64,000 nucleotides of DNA from an uncultured Chlorobiales bacterium (lineage in GTDB: Bacteria; Bacteroidota; Chlorobiia; Chlorobiales; Chlorobiaceae). The stretch lies in NCBI GenBank assembly GCA_903929135.1, contig CAIYTH010000013.1:1-64000 (forward strand), given 5' to 3'. Positions 1-8,911 of the stretch are shown piece by piece. Position 1 is the first letter of the stretch, and each line of letters opens with the position of its first letter. The notes under the pieces were generated by a model that saw nothing but the letters and a program-made list of their open reading frames with translations, was not told the origin of the DNA and did no database searches. A program made the position numbers and the translations under genes.

Positions 1-1
1 A

Positions 2-49
2 TTTGTGATCTGCAAGGTGAATCCAAGCCATAAGCAGCGCCAGGGGTGA
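2..49 (+). CDS. rpmJ: 50S ribosomal protein L36, C-terminal end (partial)
   Basis: The first in-frame codons of the window read VICKVNPSHKQRQG and then a TGA stop. This matches the conserved C-terminus of ribosomal protein L36, with the Cys and the HKQRQG ending characteristic of the family. The start lies outside the window, so only about 15 residues are visible and the ORF track misses it. It sits 34 bp upstream of rpsM, the usual bacterial order rpmJ-rpsM-rpsK-rpsD-rpoA-rplQ. L36 is a small protein of the large subunit bound to 23S rRNA. Confidence 0.88.
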   Translation, partial: FVICKVNPSHKQRQG

Positions 50-83
50 TCTTCGGAACAAACAACAGACTTGAGAAAAACAT

Positions 84-461
84 ATGAGGTTAGCTGGTGT
101 AAATTTGCCATTGAACAAGCATGCTGTCATCGCTCTGACGTATGTTTATGGTATCGGGAAAAAATCTGCTGAAAACATTCTTCAGAGAGCGGGTGTTGCC
201 CCGAACAAGAAAGTCTCCGAGCTGAGCGATGAAGAGGCGCATGCTATCAGGGAGATCGTCGGCAGCGATTATACGGTGGAAGGTCAGGCACGAGGCGAGC
301 AGCAGCTGGCCATCAAGCGCCTGATGGATATCGGTTGCTACAGGGGCCTCCGCCACAGGAGATCGCTCCCGGTCCGCGGCCAGCGCACCTCGACCAATGC
401 ACGCACCAGGAAAGGAAAGCGCAAGACGGTCGCCGGCAAGAAGAAGGCTACCAAGAAGTAG
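84..461 (+). CDS. rpsM: 30S ribosomal protein S13
   Basis: Ribosomal protein S13, in the head of the 30S subunit, contacts 16S rRNA, S19 and the P-site tRNA. The 125-residue length is normal. The N-terminus ([28 protein letters not shown]) is the helix-two-turn-helix part of the family. The centre carries the conserved [19 protein letters not shown] segment, followed by a Lys/Arg-rich tail that reaches the tRNA in known structures. It is the second gene of the alpha operon segment here, after rpmJ. rpsK follows after 47 bp, which suggests cotranscription. Confidence 0.98.
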   Translation: MRLAGVNLPLNKHAVIALTYVYGIGKKSAENILQRAGVAPNKKVSELSDEEAHAIREIVGSDYTVEGQARGEQQLAIKRLMDIGCYRGLRHRRSLPVRGQRTSTNARTRKGKRKTVAGKKKATKK

Positions 462-508
462 TGACACGAGTAATTCAGCAATAAGAGAGATTAAATAGCG
501 ACAGACTC

Positions 509-892
509 ATGGCAACAGCGAGCAGGAAAAAAAAGAAAGTAAAGGTTACGCCTGAAGGCACCGTTCACATCAAGGCGTCGTTCAACAACGTCATGGTGAC
601 GATCACCGATACGCTCGGCAATACGGTTTCATGGTCCAGTGCCGGCAAGAACGGCTTCAAAGGTTCCAAGAAGAATACCCCTTATGCCTCACAGGTGACC
701 TCCGAGGCAGCAGCCAAGGAAGCATACGACCTCGGCATGCGCCACGTCGACGTGCTCATCAAGGGGCCTGGCGCCGGACGCGATGCCGCCATCAGGGCGC
801 TCCAGGGCGTCGGTCTCGAAGTGAAGACGATCCGGGACATCACCCCGCTTCCGCACAACGGTTGCAGGCCTCCCAAGCGCAGAAGGGTCTGA
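509..892 (+). CDS. rpsK: 30S ribosomal protein S11
   Basis: Ribosomal protein S11 sits on the platform of the 30S subunit, near the mRNA path and S7. The 127-residue protein has a basic N-terminus (SRKKKKVKV) and the typical core [18 protein letters not shown]. The C-terminal [17 protein letters not shown] is the hallmark of bacterial S11. The Asn-Gly in PHNGCRP is the family site of possible isoaspartate formation. It lies between rpsM and rpsD with short gaps in the conserved operon order. A second ORF at 631-918 in another frame is a shadow. Confidence 0.98.
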   Translation: MATASRKKKKVKVTPEGTVHIKASFNNVMVTITDTLGNTVSWSSAGKNGFKGSKKNTPYASQVTSEAAAKEAYDLGMRHVDVLIKGPGAGRDAAIRALQGVGLEVKTIRDITPLPHNGCRPPKRRRV

Positions 893-930
893 CGGTTATC
901 ATCAAGAATTATCAATGAAGCAATATTGCT

Positions 931-1542
931 ATGGCACGATTCAGAGGCTCAATTACCAAGGTTTCTCGCAGGTTAGGGATAGCTCTTTCTCAGAAGGCTG
1001 AAAAATATCTCGAAAGACGCCCGTATGCTCCCGGCGAGCACGGTCAGTCCCGCAAGGGAAAGGTATCGGAATACGCACTTCAGCTCCGTGAGAAGCAGAA
1101 GATGAAATTCCTGTACGGTATTCTCGAAAAGCAGTTCAGGACATATTACAGGAAGGCAGTTTCGCAGCGTGGCGTCACCGGCGACAACCTCGTCAAGCTT
1201 CTGGAACGTCGTTTCGACAACGTGGTCTACCGCAGCGGATTCTCTCCTTCCCGCGCAGGTGCCCGTCAGCTCGTCACGCACGGTCACATGCTGATCAACG
1301 GCAAGAAGGTGAACATCCCTTCCTACCTCGTTACTCCCGGTGACCTGATCGAGTTCAGGCCGAAGAGCCGCACCCTCGATGCTGTCGCCGATTCGCTGAA
1401 CAGGGCGTCGGATGCAAGGATTCCAGCATGGATCCAGGTTGACAAAGCGAACCGTAAAGCAGTGTTCCTCGCAGTTCCGGAACGCGAAGCAGTTCAGGAG
1501 CCGTACAACGAACAGCTTGTCGTCGAGTTGTACTCCAAGTGA
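931..1542 (+). CDS. rpsD: 30S ribosomal protein S4
   Basis: Ribosomal protein S4 is a primary 16S rRNA binder that starts assembly of the 30S body. In several bacteria it also acts as a translational repressor of the alpha operon. The protein is 203 residues long, the usual size. The N-terminal region has no CxxC zinc knuckle, so this is the Cys-free form of S4. The S4 RNA-binding domain is visible at about residues 93-155 ([20 protein letters not shown], then [17 protein letters not shown]). rpsK is upstream and rpoA follows after 29 bp. Whether S4 regulates this operon cannot be judged from the sequence. Confidence 0.98.
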   Translation: MARFRGSITKVSRRLGIALSQKAEKYLERRPYAPGEHGQSRKGKVSEYALQLREKQKMKFLYGILEKQFRTYYRKAVSQRGVTGDNLVKLLERRFDNVVYRSGFSPSRAGARQLVTHGHMLINGKKVNIPSYLVTPGDLIEFRPKSRTLDAVADSLNRASDARIPAWIQVDKANRKAVFLAVPEREAVQEPYNEQLVVELYSK

Positions 1543-1571
1543 TTTTTTTGAATCCTTAAGGTATCAAGACT

Positions 1572-2558
1572 ATGATATATCAGATGCAGATGCCTGCAAA
1601 GATTGAAGTCGATGAAGCAACCCACACCGGTAGTTTCGGGCGTTTCATTGCCCAGCCGCTGGAGCGGGGATATGGAGTTACGCTTGGCAATGCCATGAGA
1701 AGGGTTCTTCTGGCCTCTCTCCCCGGTACGGCCATCACCGGTGTCAAGATCGATGGCGTATTTCACGAATTTTCGACGATCGACGGAGTCCGCGAGGATG
1801 TGCCCGAGATCGTGCTGAACCTGAAGAAGGTTCGTTTCAAGTCGAACTGCAAGCGCAGCTGCAAGACGACGCTCTCCCTGTCAGGCCCGAAAGAGTTCAT
1901 GGCAGGAGACATTGTCGCCCAGGAAGGCGAGTTCGAGGTCCTCAACAAGGATATGCATATCGCCACGATCAACACCGAGGCGACCGTCAACATCGATATC
2001 TACATCGGCAGGGGACGCGGCTACGTACCTGCTGAGGATAACCGCAGCGAAGGCATGCCGATCGGCTTCATCGCGGTCGACTCGATCTACACCCCCATCA
2101 AGAACGTGAAGTTCACGGTCGAGAACACCAGGGTGGGACAGCGCACCGACTACGAGAAGATGGTCCTTGACGTCGAAACCGACGGATCGATCACTCCCGA
2201 CGACTCGATCAGCCTTGCAGGCCGTATCATCAACGAGCACTTCACCTTCTTTGCCGAATTCTCCCCGACCGAGGAAGAGTTCTCTGAAGAGGAATACAAG
2301 CAGCTCGACGACGAGTTCGAAAGCATGCGCAAGCTGCTCCAGACCAAGATCGAAGACCTCGACCTCTCTGTCCGCTCGCACAACTGCCTGAGGCTCGCAG
2401 AGATCGATACCCTGGGCGACCTGGTCTCCCGCAGGGAAGACGAATTGCTGAACTACAAGAATTTCGGCAAGAAGTCGCTGACAGAACTGAAAGAACAGCT
2501 TGATAAGAACAACCTCAAGTTCGGGATGGATATCACCCGTTACCAGATGAAGGGTTGA
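1572..2558 (+). CDS. rpoA: DNA-directed RNA polymerase subunit alpha
   Basis: The alpha subunit dimerises to nucleate RNA polymerase assembly, and its C-terminal domain contacts promoter UP elements and activators. The 328-residue protein has the N-terminal domain ([40 protein letters not shown]) and a flexible acidic linker ([19 protein letters not shown]). The alpha-CTD has the helix-hairpin-helix signature [20 protein letters not shown] followed by [14 protein letters not shown]. The start at ATG 1572 gives [15 protein letters not shown]; an internal Met a few codons later is possible. It is followed by rplQ as in most bacteria. Confidence 0.98.
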   Translation: MIYQMQMPAKIEVDEATHTGSFGRFIAQPLERGYGVTLGNAMRRVLLASLPGTAITGVKIDGVFHEFSTIDGVREDVPEIVLNLKKVRFKSNCKRSCKTTLSLSGPKEFMAGDIVAQEGEFEVLNKDMHIATINTEATVNIDIYIGRGRGYVPAEDNRSEGMPIGFIAVDSIYTPIKNVKFTVENTRVGQRTDYEKMVLDVETDGSITPDDSISLAGRIINEHFTFFAEFSPTEEEFSEEEYKQLDDEFESMRKLLQTKIEDLDLSVRSHNCLRLAEIDTLGDLVSRREDELLNYKNFGKKSLTELKEQLDKNNLKFGMDITRYQMKG

Positions 2559-2603
2559 TGCAGGCCAAATGTTTTATTGAATCAATGAGAGCGGAAACAA
2601 GAC

Positions 2604-3089
2604 ATGCGTAAAGTTAAGCCAGCACGGAAACTTGGGAGGACTGCCGCCCATAGAAAAGCAACTCTGTCGAACCTTTCGACCCAGCTGCTGCTCCACAAGC
2701 GTATCGAGACCACCGAGGCAAAGGCCAAGGAGACTCGCAAGGTTGTAGAGAAAATCATCACCAAGGCCAGGAAAGGCACCCTCCATGCACAGCGCGAGAT
2801 TTTCAGCGCACTGCGCGACAAGGAAGCCGTCCGTGCCCTGTTCGAAGAGATCGTTGGCCGTATCGGCGACCGCAACGGCGGCTACACCCGCATCATCAAG
2901 CTTGCTCCCCGTTACGGCGATGCAGCGAAGATGGCCGTGATCGAGCTGGTCGACTACACCGAGGCTCCGTCCGAGAAGAAGACGGGCACCAGGCAGGATC
3001 GTGCAAAGCGCGTCAAGGGTTCCAAGAAGGCCGAGACGGTGAAGGCACCGGAAGAGGCTGCGAAGGGTCCGGAAGAAGCCGCAGAGTAA
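2604..3089 (+). CDS. rplQ: 50S ribosomal protein L17 with acidic/Ala-rich C-terminal tail
   Basis: Ribosomal protein L17 lies at the peptide exit side of the 50S subunit. Residues 1-120 match the family ([38 protein letters not shown]). At 161 residues it is 30-45 residues longer than a typical L17. The extra tail is Lys-rich ([18 protein letters not shown]) and ends in a short duplicated acidic motif ([14 protein letters not shown]). It closes the ribosomal operon and is convergent with rsmG. Only a weak 5-bp GC hairpin is seen after the stop, at 3100-3113. Confidence 0.97.
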   Translation: MRKVKPARKLGRTAAHRKATLSNLSTQLLLHKRIETTEAKAKETRKVVEKIITKARKGTLHAQREIFSALRDKEAVRALFEEIVGRIGDRNGGYTRIIKLAPRYGDAAKMAVIELVDYTEAPSEKKTGTRQDRAKRVKGSKKAETVKAPEEAAKGPEEAAE

Positions 3090-3099
3090 ACTACTGCTG

Positions 3100-3113
3100 C
3101 GCCGTTAGCGGCG
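3100..3113 (+). terminator. weak hairpin after rplQ
   Basis: CGCCG-TTAG-CGGCG forms a perfect 5-bp stem 11 bases after the rplQ stop, in the 62-bp gap before the convergent end of rsmG. No T-run follows, so it is at best a weak intrinsic terminator or an mRNA 3'-end hairpin. Confidence 0.3.
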
Positions 3114-3151
3114 TCAAGAAACTGATAGTCATCGTACGCAGGGTGTATGTT

Positions 3152-3814
3152 TCACCAGCGGGCGATGACTATCTGCTTTTCAGTGAAAAACTCGCTTATT
3201 TCGCCGATAGGCAACTGGTCCACCGACGCAGGGAAGCCCATGTGCTTCTCCCTCGACAGTACCGCATCGCCGATCTCCCGGTCAAGCGTCCCACCCTTCA
3301 GGCAGATCAGCACCCCCTCAGGCTTCAGCAGCCTCGAGGCATACCCGCAGAGCTCCTCGAGCGGAGCCACCTGCCTGCTGAGCACCGTATCGAACGAAAG
3401 CCCTTTCAGCTCCTCCGCTCGTGAATGGATCGCCATCACGTTCTTCAGCCCCAGCTCCTTCGCCATGGCCTTGCATGCGGCGATCTTCTTGCCGGTCGAG
3501 TCCACCAGCAGGAAGGATGTATCAGGAAAGAGGATCGCCAGGGGAATCCCGGGCAGTCCGCCCCCGGTTCCGAGATCCAGCACCTTTTCGCCGGGCCTGA
3601 AGTCGTGGACCCGGCAGACCAGCAGGGAGTGGAACACATGCTTCACGATGACCGGAGCATCCTCCTTCCGGCTGATCAGGTTCACCCTGGTATTCCACTC
3701 TTCGAGGAGGGCGGTGTATCGAACAAGTTTTTCGAGCATTTCGCCGTTGGCCGGAATGGCATGGTCACGGCAAAGTTCATGGATCAGGTGCAGGTCGTTC
3801 TGCATGTCGGTCAT
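3152..3814 (-). CDS. rsmG: 16S rRNA (guanine-N7) methyltransferase RsmG/GidB
   Basis: RsmG uses S-adenosylmethionine to methylate N7 of G527 in 16S rRNA. The protein is 220 residues if it starts at the ATG at 3814 ([13 protein letters not shown]). The ORF track extends it to 4009, but those 65 extra residues look non-coding and would overlap the divergent manC gene. The SAM site is clear: [20 protein letters not shown] at about residue 80, then [26 protein letters not shown] is the typical N-terminal family segment. It is convergent with rplQ and divergent from the sugar nucleotidyltransferase, so probably monocistronic. Confidence 0.94.
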   Translation of the reverse strand: MTDMQNDLHLIHELCRDHAIPANGEMLEKLVRYTALLEEWNTRVNLISRKEDAPVIVKHVFHSLLVCRVHDFRPGEKVLDLGTGGGLPGIPLAILFPDTSFLLVDSTGKKIAACKAMAKELGLKNVMAIHSRAEELKGLSFDTVLSRQVAPLEELCGYASRLLKPEGVLICLKGGTLDREIGDAVLSREKHMGFPASVDQLPIGEISEFFTEKQIVIARW

Positions 3815-3985
3815 AGGGATGCGGTCGATGAAAAAAATGGCCACAACATGAAAAAACGATATTTTGCGGCCATTGGCAAATGTTTGAGGGCACGCCGTCG
3901 CGTTGGATGAAACAGGGTAAAATTGTTGTACATTTCTGTGTGAAATGAATCCGGACAAGAACGACTGAGAACGAGCGCATATCGC

Positions 3986-5098
3986 ATGACCCGCATTCCC
4001 GACAGTCACGTCTACGCAGTCATTCTCGCGGGAGGCATCGGAAGCAGCCTCTGGCCGCTGTCCCGCAAGAAAATTCCCAAGCAGTTCCTGAACCTGTTCA
4101 ATGGAGGCACCATGCTCCAGAACACGGTCGAAAGGATTGCCGGGGCGGTACCCTCAGAGAATATCTACATCGTCACCGGCAGGCAGCATATCCGCCTGAT
4201 CCACGATTACCTGCCAGACTTCGATTCAGGCAACGTCATCGTCGAGCCGGCGGTGCGCGACACCGCCCTGTGCATCGCCCTTGCGACGACAGTGATCAGG
4301 AAACGCGATCCCGAGGCGGTGACGGTCGTGCTCCCTTCGGACCACCTCGTGTTCGACGACGAGGAGTTCCTGAGAGTCGTCAGGAAAGGGGTCATGCTGG
4401 CCAGGGAGCAGAAGGGGCTCGTGACCATCGGCATCCAGCCGGACCGTCCGGAGACGAGGTACGGCTATATCCAGACGGAGTCGTCGGTCATGCTCGGGGA
4501 TGAGGGCTCCGTGTATCCCGACATCCAGCAGTTCAGGGTCAAGACCTTCGCCGAAAAGCCCGACCACGGAACCGCGCTCCAGTTCCTGCAGAGCAGGGAC
4601 TTCTGGTGGAACAGCGGCATCTTCATCTGGCATGTGGACACCATCGACCACGAATTCAGCCGTTCGATGCCCGAGCTGCACAAGGACATGATGACCATCC
4701 ATTCGCACCTGGGGACCGATCGCGAGGAGTCGGTCATCGAGGATGTCTACAGCTGGATCCATCCCATATCAGTGGACTATGCCATCATGGAGAAGGCCGA
4801 GAAGGTCTATATGCTCGCCGGTAATTTCGGATGGACCGACCTCGGCTGCTGGGACGAGGTGATCAAGATGCTCAGGGACGCAGGACGTGATGCCTACGGG
4901 GAGGAGGTGGTCAGGCTCGATTCGGAAAACGTCTTCATCAGGAAACCGGTCGACAAGGCCGTGGTGACGATCGGCGTCAGGGACCTGATCGTGGTGGACA
5001 CCCCCGAAGCCCTGCTGATCTGCATCGCAGGCTCATCGCTCGACGTGCGCAAGGCCGTCGATGTGCTACGGAGGGAAGGGCTCGACCAGTACCTCTAA
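3986..5098 (+). CDS. manC: mannose-1-phosphate guanylyltransferase
   Basis: This enzyme makes GDP-mannose from mannose 1-phosphate and GTP, for surface polysaccharide. The 370 residues hold only the nucleotidyltransferase domain and its left-handed helix tail; the phosphomannose isomerase domain of two-domain ManC proteins is absent. Visible motifs are [20 protein letters not shown] at residue 12, the PSDHLV motif, FAEKPD and WWNSGIFIW. The signature normally reads GGxGTRLWPLSR; here the arginine is replaced by Ser. Whether activity or substrate preference is altered cannot be said. It stands alone, divergent from rsmG, and is followed by a repeat-rich spacer. Confidence 0.88.
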   Translation: MTRIPDSHVYAVILAGGIGSSLWPLSRKKIPKQFLNLFNGGTMLQNTVERIAGAVPSENIYIVTGRQHIRLIHDYLPDFDSGNVIVEPAVRDTALCIALATTVIRKRDPEAVTVVLPSDHLVFDDEEFLRVVRKGVMLAREQKGLVTIGIQPDRPETRYGYIQTESSVMLGDEGSVYPDIQQFRVKTFAEKPDHGTALQFLQSRDFWWNSGIFIWHVDTIDHEFSRSMPELHKDMMTIHSHLGTDREESVIEDVYSWIHPISVDYAIMEKAEKVYMLAGNFGWTDLGCWDEVIKMLRDAGRDAYGEEVVRLDSENVFIRKPVDKAVVTIGVRDLIVVDTPEALLICIAGSSLDVRKAVDVLRREGLDQYL

Positions 5099-5103
5099 AG
5101 AGC

Positions 5104-5148
5104 ATGGACTCCATGGACGCAGTGGACGTCATGGACGGGATGGACCCT
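5104..5148. repeat. 9-nt minisatellite, five units
   Basis: Five consecutive 9-base units start 5 bases after the manC stop: ATGGACTCC, ATGGACGCA, GTGGACGTC, ATGGACGGG, ATGGACCCT. Each keeps the (A/G)TGGAC core and varies in the last three bases. In frame the array would read MDSMDAVDVMDGMDP, but no ribosome binding site or longer ORF supports translation. Confidence 0.85.
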
Positions 5149-5153
5149 TGACC

Positions 5154-5220
5154 CCCGGGTTTTAGCCTGACGGACAGTCACTTCTTACATTCTCTCCAAT
5201 TGCCCCGGACTTCAGTCTCC
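5154..5220. repeat. ~70-bp dispersed repeat, copy 1
   Basis: First copy of a dispersed unit: CCCGGGTTTTAGCCTGACGG, then a spacer with TTACATT and ending CAATTGCCCCGGACTTCAGT. The same order of blocks recurs at 5228-5297 and 49476-49550. This copy has lost the closing GGGG half of the terminal hairpin. Confidence 0.75.
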
Positions 5221-5227
5221 CATACTC

Positions 5228-5297
5228 AGGAAGGGTTTGGCCTGACGGACATTCAACCTCTTACATTATCCTCAATTGCCCCGGACTTCAGTCCGGG
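5228..5297. repeat. ~70-bp dispersed repeat, copy 2
   Basis: Second copy: AAGGGTTTGGCCTGACGGAC, then ATTCAACCTCTTACATT, ending in the short hairpin CCCCGGACTTCAGTCCGGGG. It lies just before the cysS terminator. The third copy at 49476-49550 shares the ATTCAACCTCTTACATT block exactly and ends in an equivalent hairpin with changed bases (CCCCGGGCTTCAGCCCGGGG). Confidence 0.8.
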
Positions 5298-5311
5298 GAG
5301 AGAGAGCCCCC

Positions 5312-5362
5312 AAAAAAAGATGAGCCAGCCGGTTCCCTTCCCAGGGAGCCTGCTGGCTCATC
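5312..5362 (-). terminator. intrinsic terminator of cysS
   Basis: GATGAGCCAGC (5319-5329) pairs perfectly with GCTGGCTCATC (5352-5362). On the minus strand this 11-bp stem is followed by a run of seven T (the A-run at 5312-5318). It lies 40 bases after the cysS stop and is a strong Rho-independent terminator for it. Confidence 0.92.
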
Positions 5363-5402
5363 AAAATCTTCACATCCAATTCTTCCCCCTGCTTGAATTC
5401 CC

Positions 5403-6857
5403 TCAATCCCGCTTCTTCGACCAGGCGGTGCCATCCTTGGTGTCCTTGAGCTCGATGCCCTTGGCGATCAGCAGGTCGCGGATGGTGTCGCTCATTGCGA
5501 AATCCTTGCGGGCACGGGCCTGGCTTCTCAGTTCGAGCAGCACGGACATCACCTCTTCGAGGGTTTCGCCACCCTCGCCCGCCTCATTCGCCAGAAGCTC
5601 CTCCCGGCTCTTCAAGATGCCGAGCACCTCCCCTGCGTAGGTTTCGAGATAACCGAGCGCCTCATTCCTGCTTTCGGCCGACAGCCCTTCAGGTCTGTCG
5701 AGCGCGCTGTTCAGCGCCTTGGCGAACTCGAAGATCACCCCAATGGCGACCGGCGTATTGAAGTCGTCGTTCAGCGCATCGGCGGTTTTTGCCGCGAATG
5801 GAGCCACGTCGAGACGGCCGGTTCCGGCAGGAGCTTCGAGCAGCCGCCTGCAGGCCTCCTGGAGCTTCGAAAGGCCGGTCCGGGACGCCTGGATCGCTGT
5901 ATCCGAAAAGTCGAGCTGAGAGCGGTAATGGGACTGCAGGATGAAGAACCTGATGACCAGGGGGTCATAGGCAGTGAAGAGATCCTTGAGGTTCACGAAG
6001 TTCTTCAGCGACTTGCCCATCTTGACGCCGTCGACGGTCACCATGTTGTTGTGCATCCAGAACCGGACGTACGGTTTGCCGGTGGCAGCTTCGGCCTGCG
6101 CGATCTCGCAGTCGTGGTGAGGGAACTTGTTCTCCATGCCGCCGCCGTGGATGTCGATGGTTTCGCCGAGGTACTTCATGGACATGGCCGAGCACTCGAC
6201 ATGCCATCCCGGATAGCCTTCGCCCCAGGGTGACATCCATTTCATGAGGTGGCCCGGATCGGCCTTTTTCCACAGGGCAAAATCGGAAGGGCTCCTCTTG
6301 TCCGATCGCTGCTCGACGCGACCGCCTGCCTGGAGGGCCGACTGGTCGGTCCTGCCGGAGAGCTTTCCGTAACCTTCGAAAGAGTCGACGGAGAAGTAGA
6401 TGTTGCCGTTCGATTCGTAGGCGTGCCCCTTCTCGATCAGCCTGGCGATGAGCGCGATCTGTTCCGGGATGTGGCCGGTGGCGGTCGGGGCGATGTTCGG
6501 GCGCAGCACCCCGAGGCGGTCCATATCCTCGAAGTAGCTCCGGGTATAGGCCTGGGAGATCTCCATCGGATCGGTCTTCTCGAGCCGAGCCTGCTTCTGG
6601 ATCTTGTCCTCCCCCTCATCGGCGTCGTCGGTCAGGTGCCCGACGTCGGTGATGTTCTGCACATACTTGACTCTGTATCCGAGCTTTCGTATCCACCGCA
6701 CCACCACGTCGAACGAGACGTAGCTCTTGGCGTGACCGAGGTGTGCGTGGCCGTAAACCGTCGGTCCGCAGACATAGATGCTGACCATGCCCGGTACGAG
6801 CGGTTCGAAAGGTTCTTTGGTACGGCTGAGGGAGTTATAAATATGCAGAGAGGACAT
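5403..6857 (-). CDS. cysS: cysteine--tRNA ligase
   Basis: Class I aminoacyl-tRNA synthetase that charges tRNA-Cys. The HIGH-type motif is in [17 protein letters not shown] near residue 35, and the KMSKS-type motif is KMGKSLKNF. Zinc-ligand candidates are [16 protein letters not shown] and HHDCEIAQ, as in the family. The track starts at a TTG (6869); I prefer the ATG at 6857, giving [10 protein letters not shown] and 484 residues, because family proteins begin close to LHIYNSL. A strong terminator follows. No neighbour shares its transcript. Confidence 0.95.
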   Translation of the reverse strand: MSSLHIYNSLSRTKEPFEPLVPGMVSIYVCGPTVYGHAHLGHAKSYVSFDVVVRWIRKLGYRVKYVQNITDVGHLTDDADEGEDKIQKQARLEKTDPMEISQAYTRSYFEDMDRLGVLRPNIAPTATGHIPEQIALIARLIEKGHAYESNGNIYFSVDSFEGYGKLSGRTDQSALQAGGRVEQRSDKRSPSDFALWKKADPGHLMKWMSPWGEGYPGWHVECSAMSMKYLGETIDIHGGGMENKFPHHDCEIAQAEAATGKPYVRFWMHNNMVTVDGVKMGKSLKNFVNLKDLFTAYDPLVIRFFILQSHYRSQLDFSDTAIQASRTGLSKLQEACRRLLEAPAGTGRLDVAPFAAKTADALNDDFNTPVAIGVIFEFAKALNSALDRPEGLSAESRNEALGYLETYAGEVLGILKSREELLANEAGEGGETLEEVMSVLLELRSQARARKDFAMSDTIRDLLIAKGIELKDTKDGTAWSKKRD

Positions 6858-7154
6858 CCAGGTACGCAATGAAATGGTTTTGAGCCCCGGAAATGTGCCG
6901 GGTATGTACTAAAAGTTAAACATTTGGGTTTTTATGGCAAGGTTTTTTCGGGAACCCTGAAAAAGGAGCGTGAGCGAGTAGTGAACTGTATGGACTGGGT
7001 GCATCACATGGGCTTGATGTTACGTGCGGGATATCTGCGTTGCCGGTAACCTCCCCGAGCATTGCTCGGTATTGTGGTAACTAATGCTATATTGGCGTTC
7101 AAGTTATTGAATATCAATATCTTCCAATACCATAAACATAACCCGGATTAAACT
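6858..7154. other. intergenic region with a short palindrome
   Basis: This 297-bp divergent spacer between cysS and the ferredoxin gene must hold both promoters, but I cannot place -35/-10 boxes with confidence. A perfect 15-base palindrome, CCGAGCATTGCTCGG, lies at 7055-7069, 86 bp before the ferredoxin start. It is flanked on both sides by GGTAAC/GTAAC words. It could be an operator; nothing else is recognisable. Confidence 0.4.
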
Positions 7155-7343
7155 ATGGCACATAAAATCAACGATTCATGCATCATGTGCGGTGCCTGCG
7201 AACCCGAATGTCCGGTACACGCCATTTCTGCAGGCGACGATACCTATGTTATCGATGCAGCTGTCTGCGTCGACTGTGTCGGCCACAATGACGCACCTGC
7301 CTGTGTAGTGATCTGCCCCAGCGAAAGCATCGTCAAGGCCTGA
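7155..7343 (+). CDS. 2[4Fe-4S] ferredoxin, Chlorobium type
   Basis: Small 62-residue soluble electron carrier. In green sulfur bacteria such ferredoxins take electrons from the type I reaction centre and feed NAD(P) reduction and the reductive TCA cycle. The first cluster motif is CIMCGACEPECP (CxxCxxCxxxCP). The second is spread, CVDCVGHNDAPACVVICP (CxxCx8CxxxCP), the insertion typical of Chlorobium-type 8Fe ferredoxins. The length fits the family exactly. It is monocistronic, divergent from cysS. Several paralogs usually exist, so I give no gene symbol. Confidence 0.93.
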   Translation: MAHKINDSCIMCGACEPECPVHAISAGDDTYVIDAAVCVDCVGHNDAPACVVICPSESIVKA

Positions 7344-7489
7344 CCTGTCCCGGATTTTTCACTCTGGAGCGAGGTGTGCCATGCATTTTTCGCTCCGGAT
7401 GTGAGCCCCTTGATGGCACCCTCTTTTCCACCTGAATCTCCACCTCTTTTTCTTCAGTTGTCTGAGTTGCTGACTGTTTCCCAGTTCCC

Positions 7490-7894
7490 TCATTGATTGA
7501 TTGCTTTCTCGATACTATCGACTATCTCAGACACCGGGACGGTGAAGACACCGGCATCACCTGCGGTGAAGCGTATCTTCCATTCGGAGTAGCCCACCAG
7601 ATACTCGGGATTGGGGGAAGCGTGATCGAGAACTTTGATGCAACTCTGCTCAAGAGTTTTCCGAGAGACAGGAGCGTGTTGAAGCTTGGTGGTAAAGCCG
7701 GACGGTGCTCCCGGGTTGTTGACCCTGACGTCAGAGATACTGATGTGATAGATCAGGCCGAGATTCGGGTCGTATTCGATCTTGTTGATCAGCAATCTGG
7801 AAGATGCTTCACCGATCCGTGTCTGATATGACCAGACCTGCCCTTCGGCGAAGCCCCTGGCCCTCGAAATTCCGAGGCGGATTGCAAGCGACAT
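7490..7894 (-). CDS. hypothetical protein
   Basis: Reading frame of 134 residues with protein-like composition and no recognised catalytic motif. Near the N-terminus it reads GFAEGQVWSYQTR, and further on RLLINKIEYDPNLGLIYHIS, which suggests a small beta-rich domain. No signal peptide or membrane helix is apparent. The start used is the ATG at 7894, but the first 13 residues may not belong to the conserved part. It lies alone on the minus strand between the ferredoxin gene and the VOC gene, at the left end of the accessory stretch. Function unknown. Confidence 0.6.
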   Translation of the reverse strand: MSLAIRLGISRARGFAEGQVWSYQTRIGEASSRLLINKIEYDPNLGLIYHISISDVRVNNPGAPSGFTTKLQHAPVSRKTLEQSCIKVLDHASPNPEYLVGYSEWKIRFTAGDAGVFTVPVSEIVDSIEKAINQ

Positions 7895-8283
7895 TGCTGC
7901 AAATTTGGAATGAAGTAACCTTTACTGTGTCCAGTTTAAAAGTAACCTCTTTTTTGACCGTAAAATACCCTCTATACCGTATTGGCGTCAGCGGGCAGGC
8001 CTGATACTCCTTGTGATTCTGCAGGGATGGCCAGCGATAGGCGAGGCATGAAAATGACAGAATATGATATATGACGTGTACTGAATTTGTAAATTATCGA
8101 AAGATGCGGGGCTGATCGTTGTCGGGGGCTATTGTCGTTATGGGACAAAGCTCCCAAGCTTCGCTTCCAGGGATATCGACATCGGCGGGTGGCCGGATCC
8201 TTGACTTCTGTTGCCGAAAAACAAGATGAAACTTCATGATTTCAGTGACATCCCCAAGGGTTAACCTATAACTAGGAGTCATC
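7895..8283. other. 389-bp spacer, more A/T-rich than its surroundings
   Basis: No reading frame with protein-like composition is visible on either strand; the track ORFs 7804-8004, 7972-8157 and 8094-8330 look like chance frames. The base composition is clearly more A/T-rich than in the core genes. The only clear signal is an AGGAG ribosome binding site just before the next gene. Confidence 0.4.
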
Positions 8284-8676
8284 ATGCTTACCAATTCGCT
8301 GTCCCCCTGCATCACAACGGTCAAGGTCAAAGAGTCCCGTGATTTCTACGTCCGACTCTTTGGGGCAAAGATTACCTTCGACTGCGGTTGGTATGTCAAT
8401 CTCGAATTCGGGAAGGGCTTCTCTCTTCAGTTTATGGAACCGCAGCCTGATCAGCCGAGCTGCAATCCAGTTGGCCTGACGTACAACTTCTGCGTCGCCG
8501 ATGTGGATGCTGAGTTCCACTCACTCATGGCATCCGGTTTGGTTGCTGTCATGTCTCTTGAAGACCATCCCTGGGGAGATCGCGGGTTTGCCGTTCAAGA
8601 TCCCAACGGTATCGTTCTTTACTTGTACTCCGAGCGCGAACCAAGCCCAGAGTTCAAACAATATTTCAAGTCCTGA
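8284..8676 (+). CDS. VOC-fold (glyoxalase/bleomycin-resistance-like) protein
   Basis: A 130-residue single-module member of the vicinal oxygen chelate superfamily, which includes glyoxalase I, fosfomycin and bleomycin resistance proteins. The order of features fits: SLSPCITTVKVKESRDFYVRLFG at the N-terminus, a middle GLTYNFCVADVDAEF, and the closing GDRGFAVQDPNGIVLYLYS that normally carries the last metal-ligand acidic residue. The start ATG has an AGGAG Shine-Dalgarno 6 bases upstream. The substrate cannot be read from the sequence. It stands alone in the accessory stretch. Confidence 0.85.
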   Translation: MLTNSLSPCITTVKVKESRDFYVRLFGAKITFDCGWYVNLEFGKGFSLQFMEPQPDQPSCNPVGLTYNFCVADVDAEFHSLMASGLVAVMSLEDHPWGDRGFAVQDPNGIVLYLYSEREPSPEFKQYFKS

Positions 8677-8882
8677 ACCCATGTCCGATTTTGAGAGTAA
8701 TTGATGGCGAAAAGCCTGCTCTGAAATCAGGACTTAGCTTGAGATGACGTTTGTTTGCGAATTGGACTTGTCGAGCGCTTGAGGGAAGCTCATGTTTGCG
8801 TGCACTCATATGGTTTTGTGAATTTCATCATGATTGCCACCAGGGACTTCTGAAGCGAGCGGAATTTGCTGTTTCTTGAATT

Positions 8883-8905
8883 GTGTATACAAATTGTGTA
8901 GAAAA
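8883..8905 (+). promoter_or_regulatory. possible BrnA operator upstream of brnT
   Basis: Just before the brnT start lie two direct copies of ATTGTGTA 14 bases apart, the first running into the palindrome TGTATACA (8884-8891). BrnA antitoxins of known systems repress their own promoters, so an operator is expected here. The assignment is inference from position only. Confidence 0.3.
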
Positions 8906-8911
8906 ATTGGT

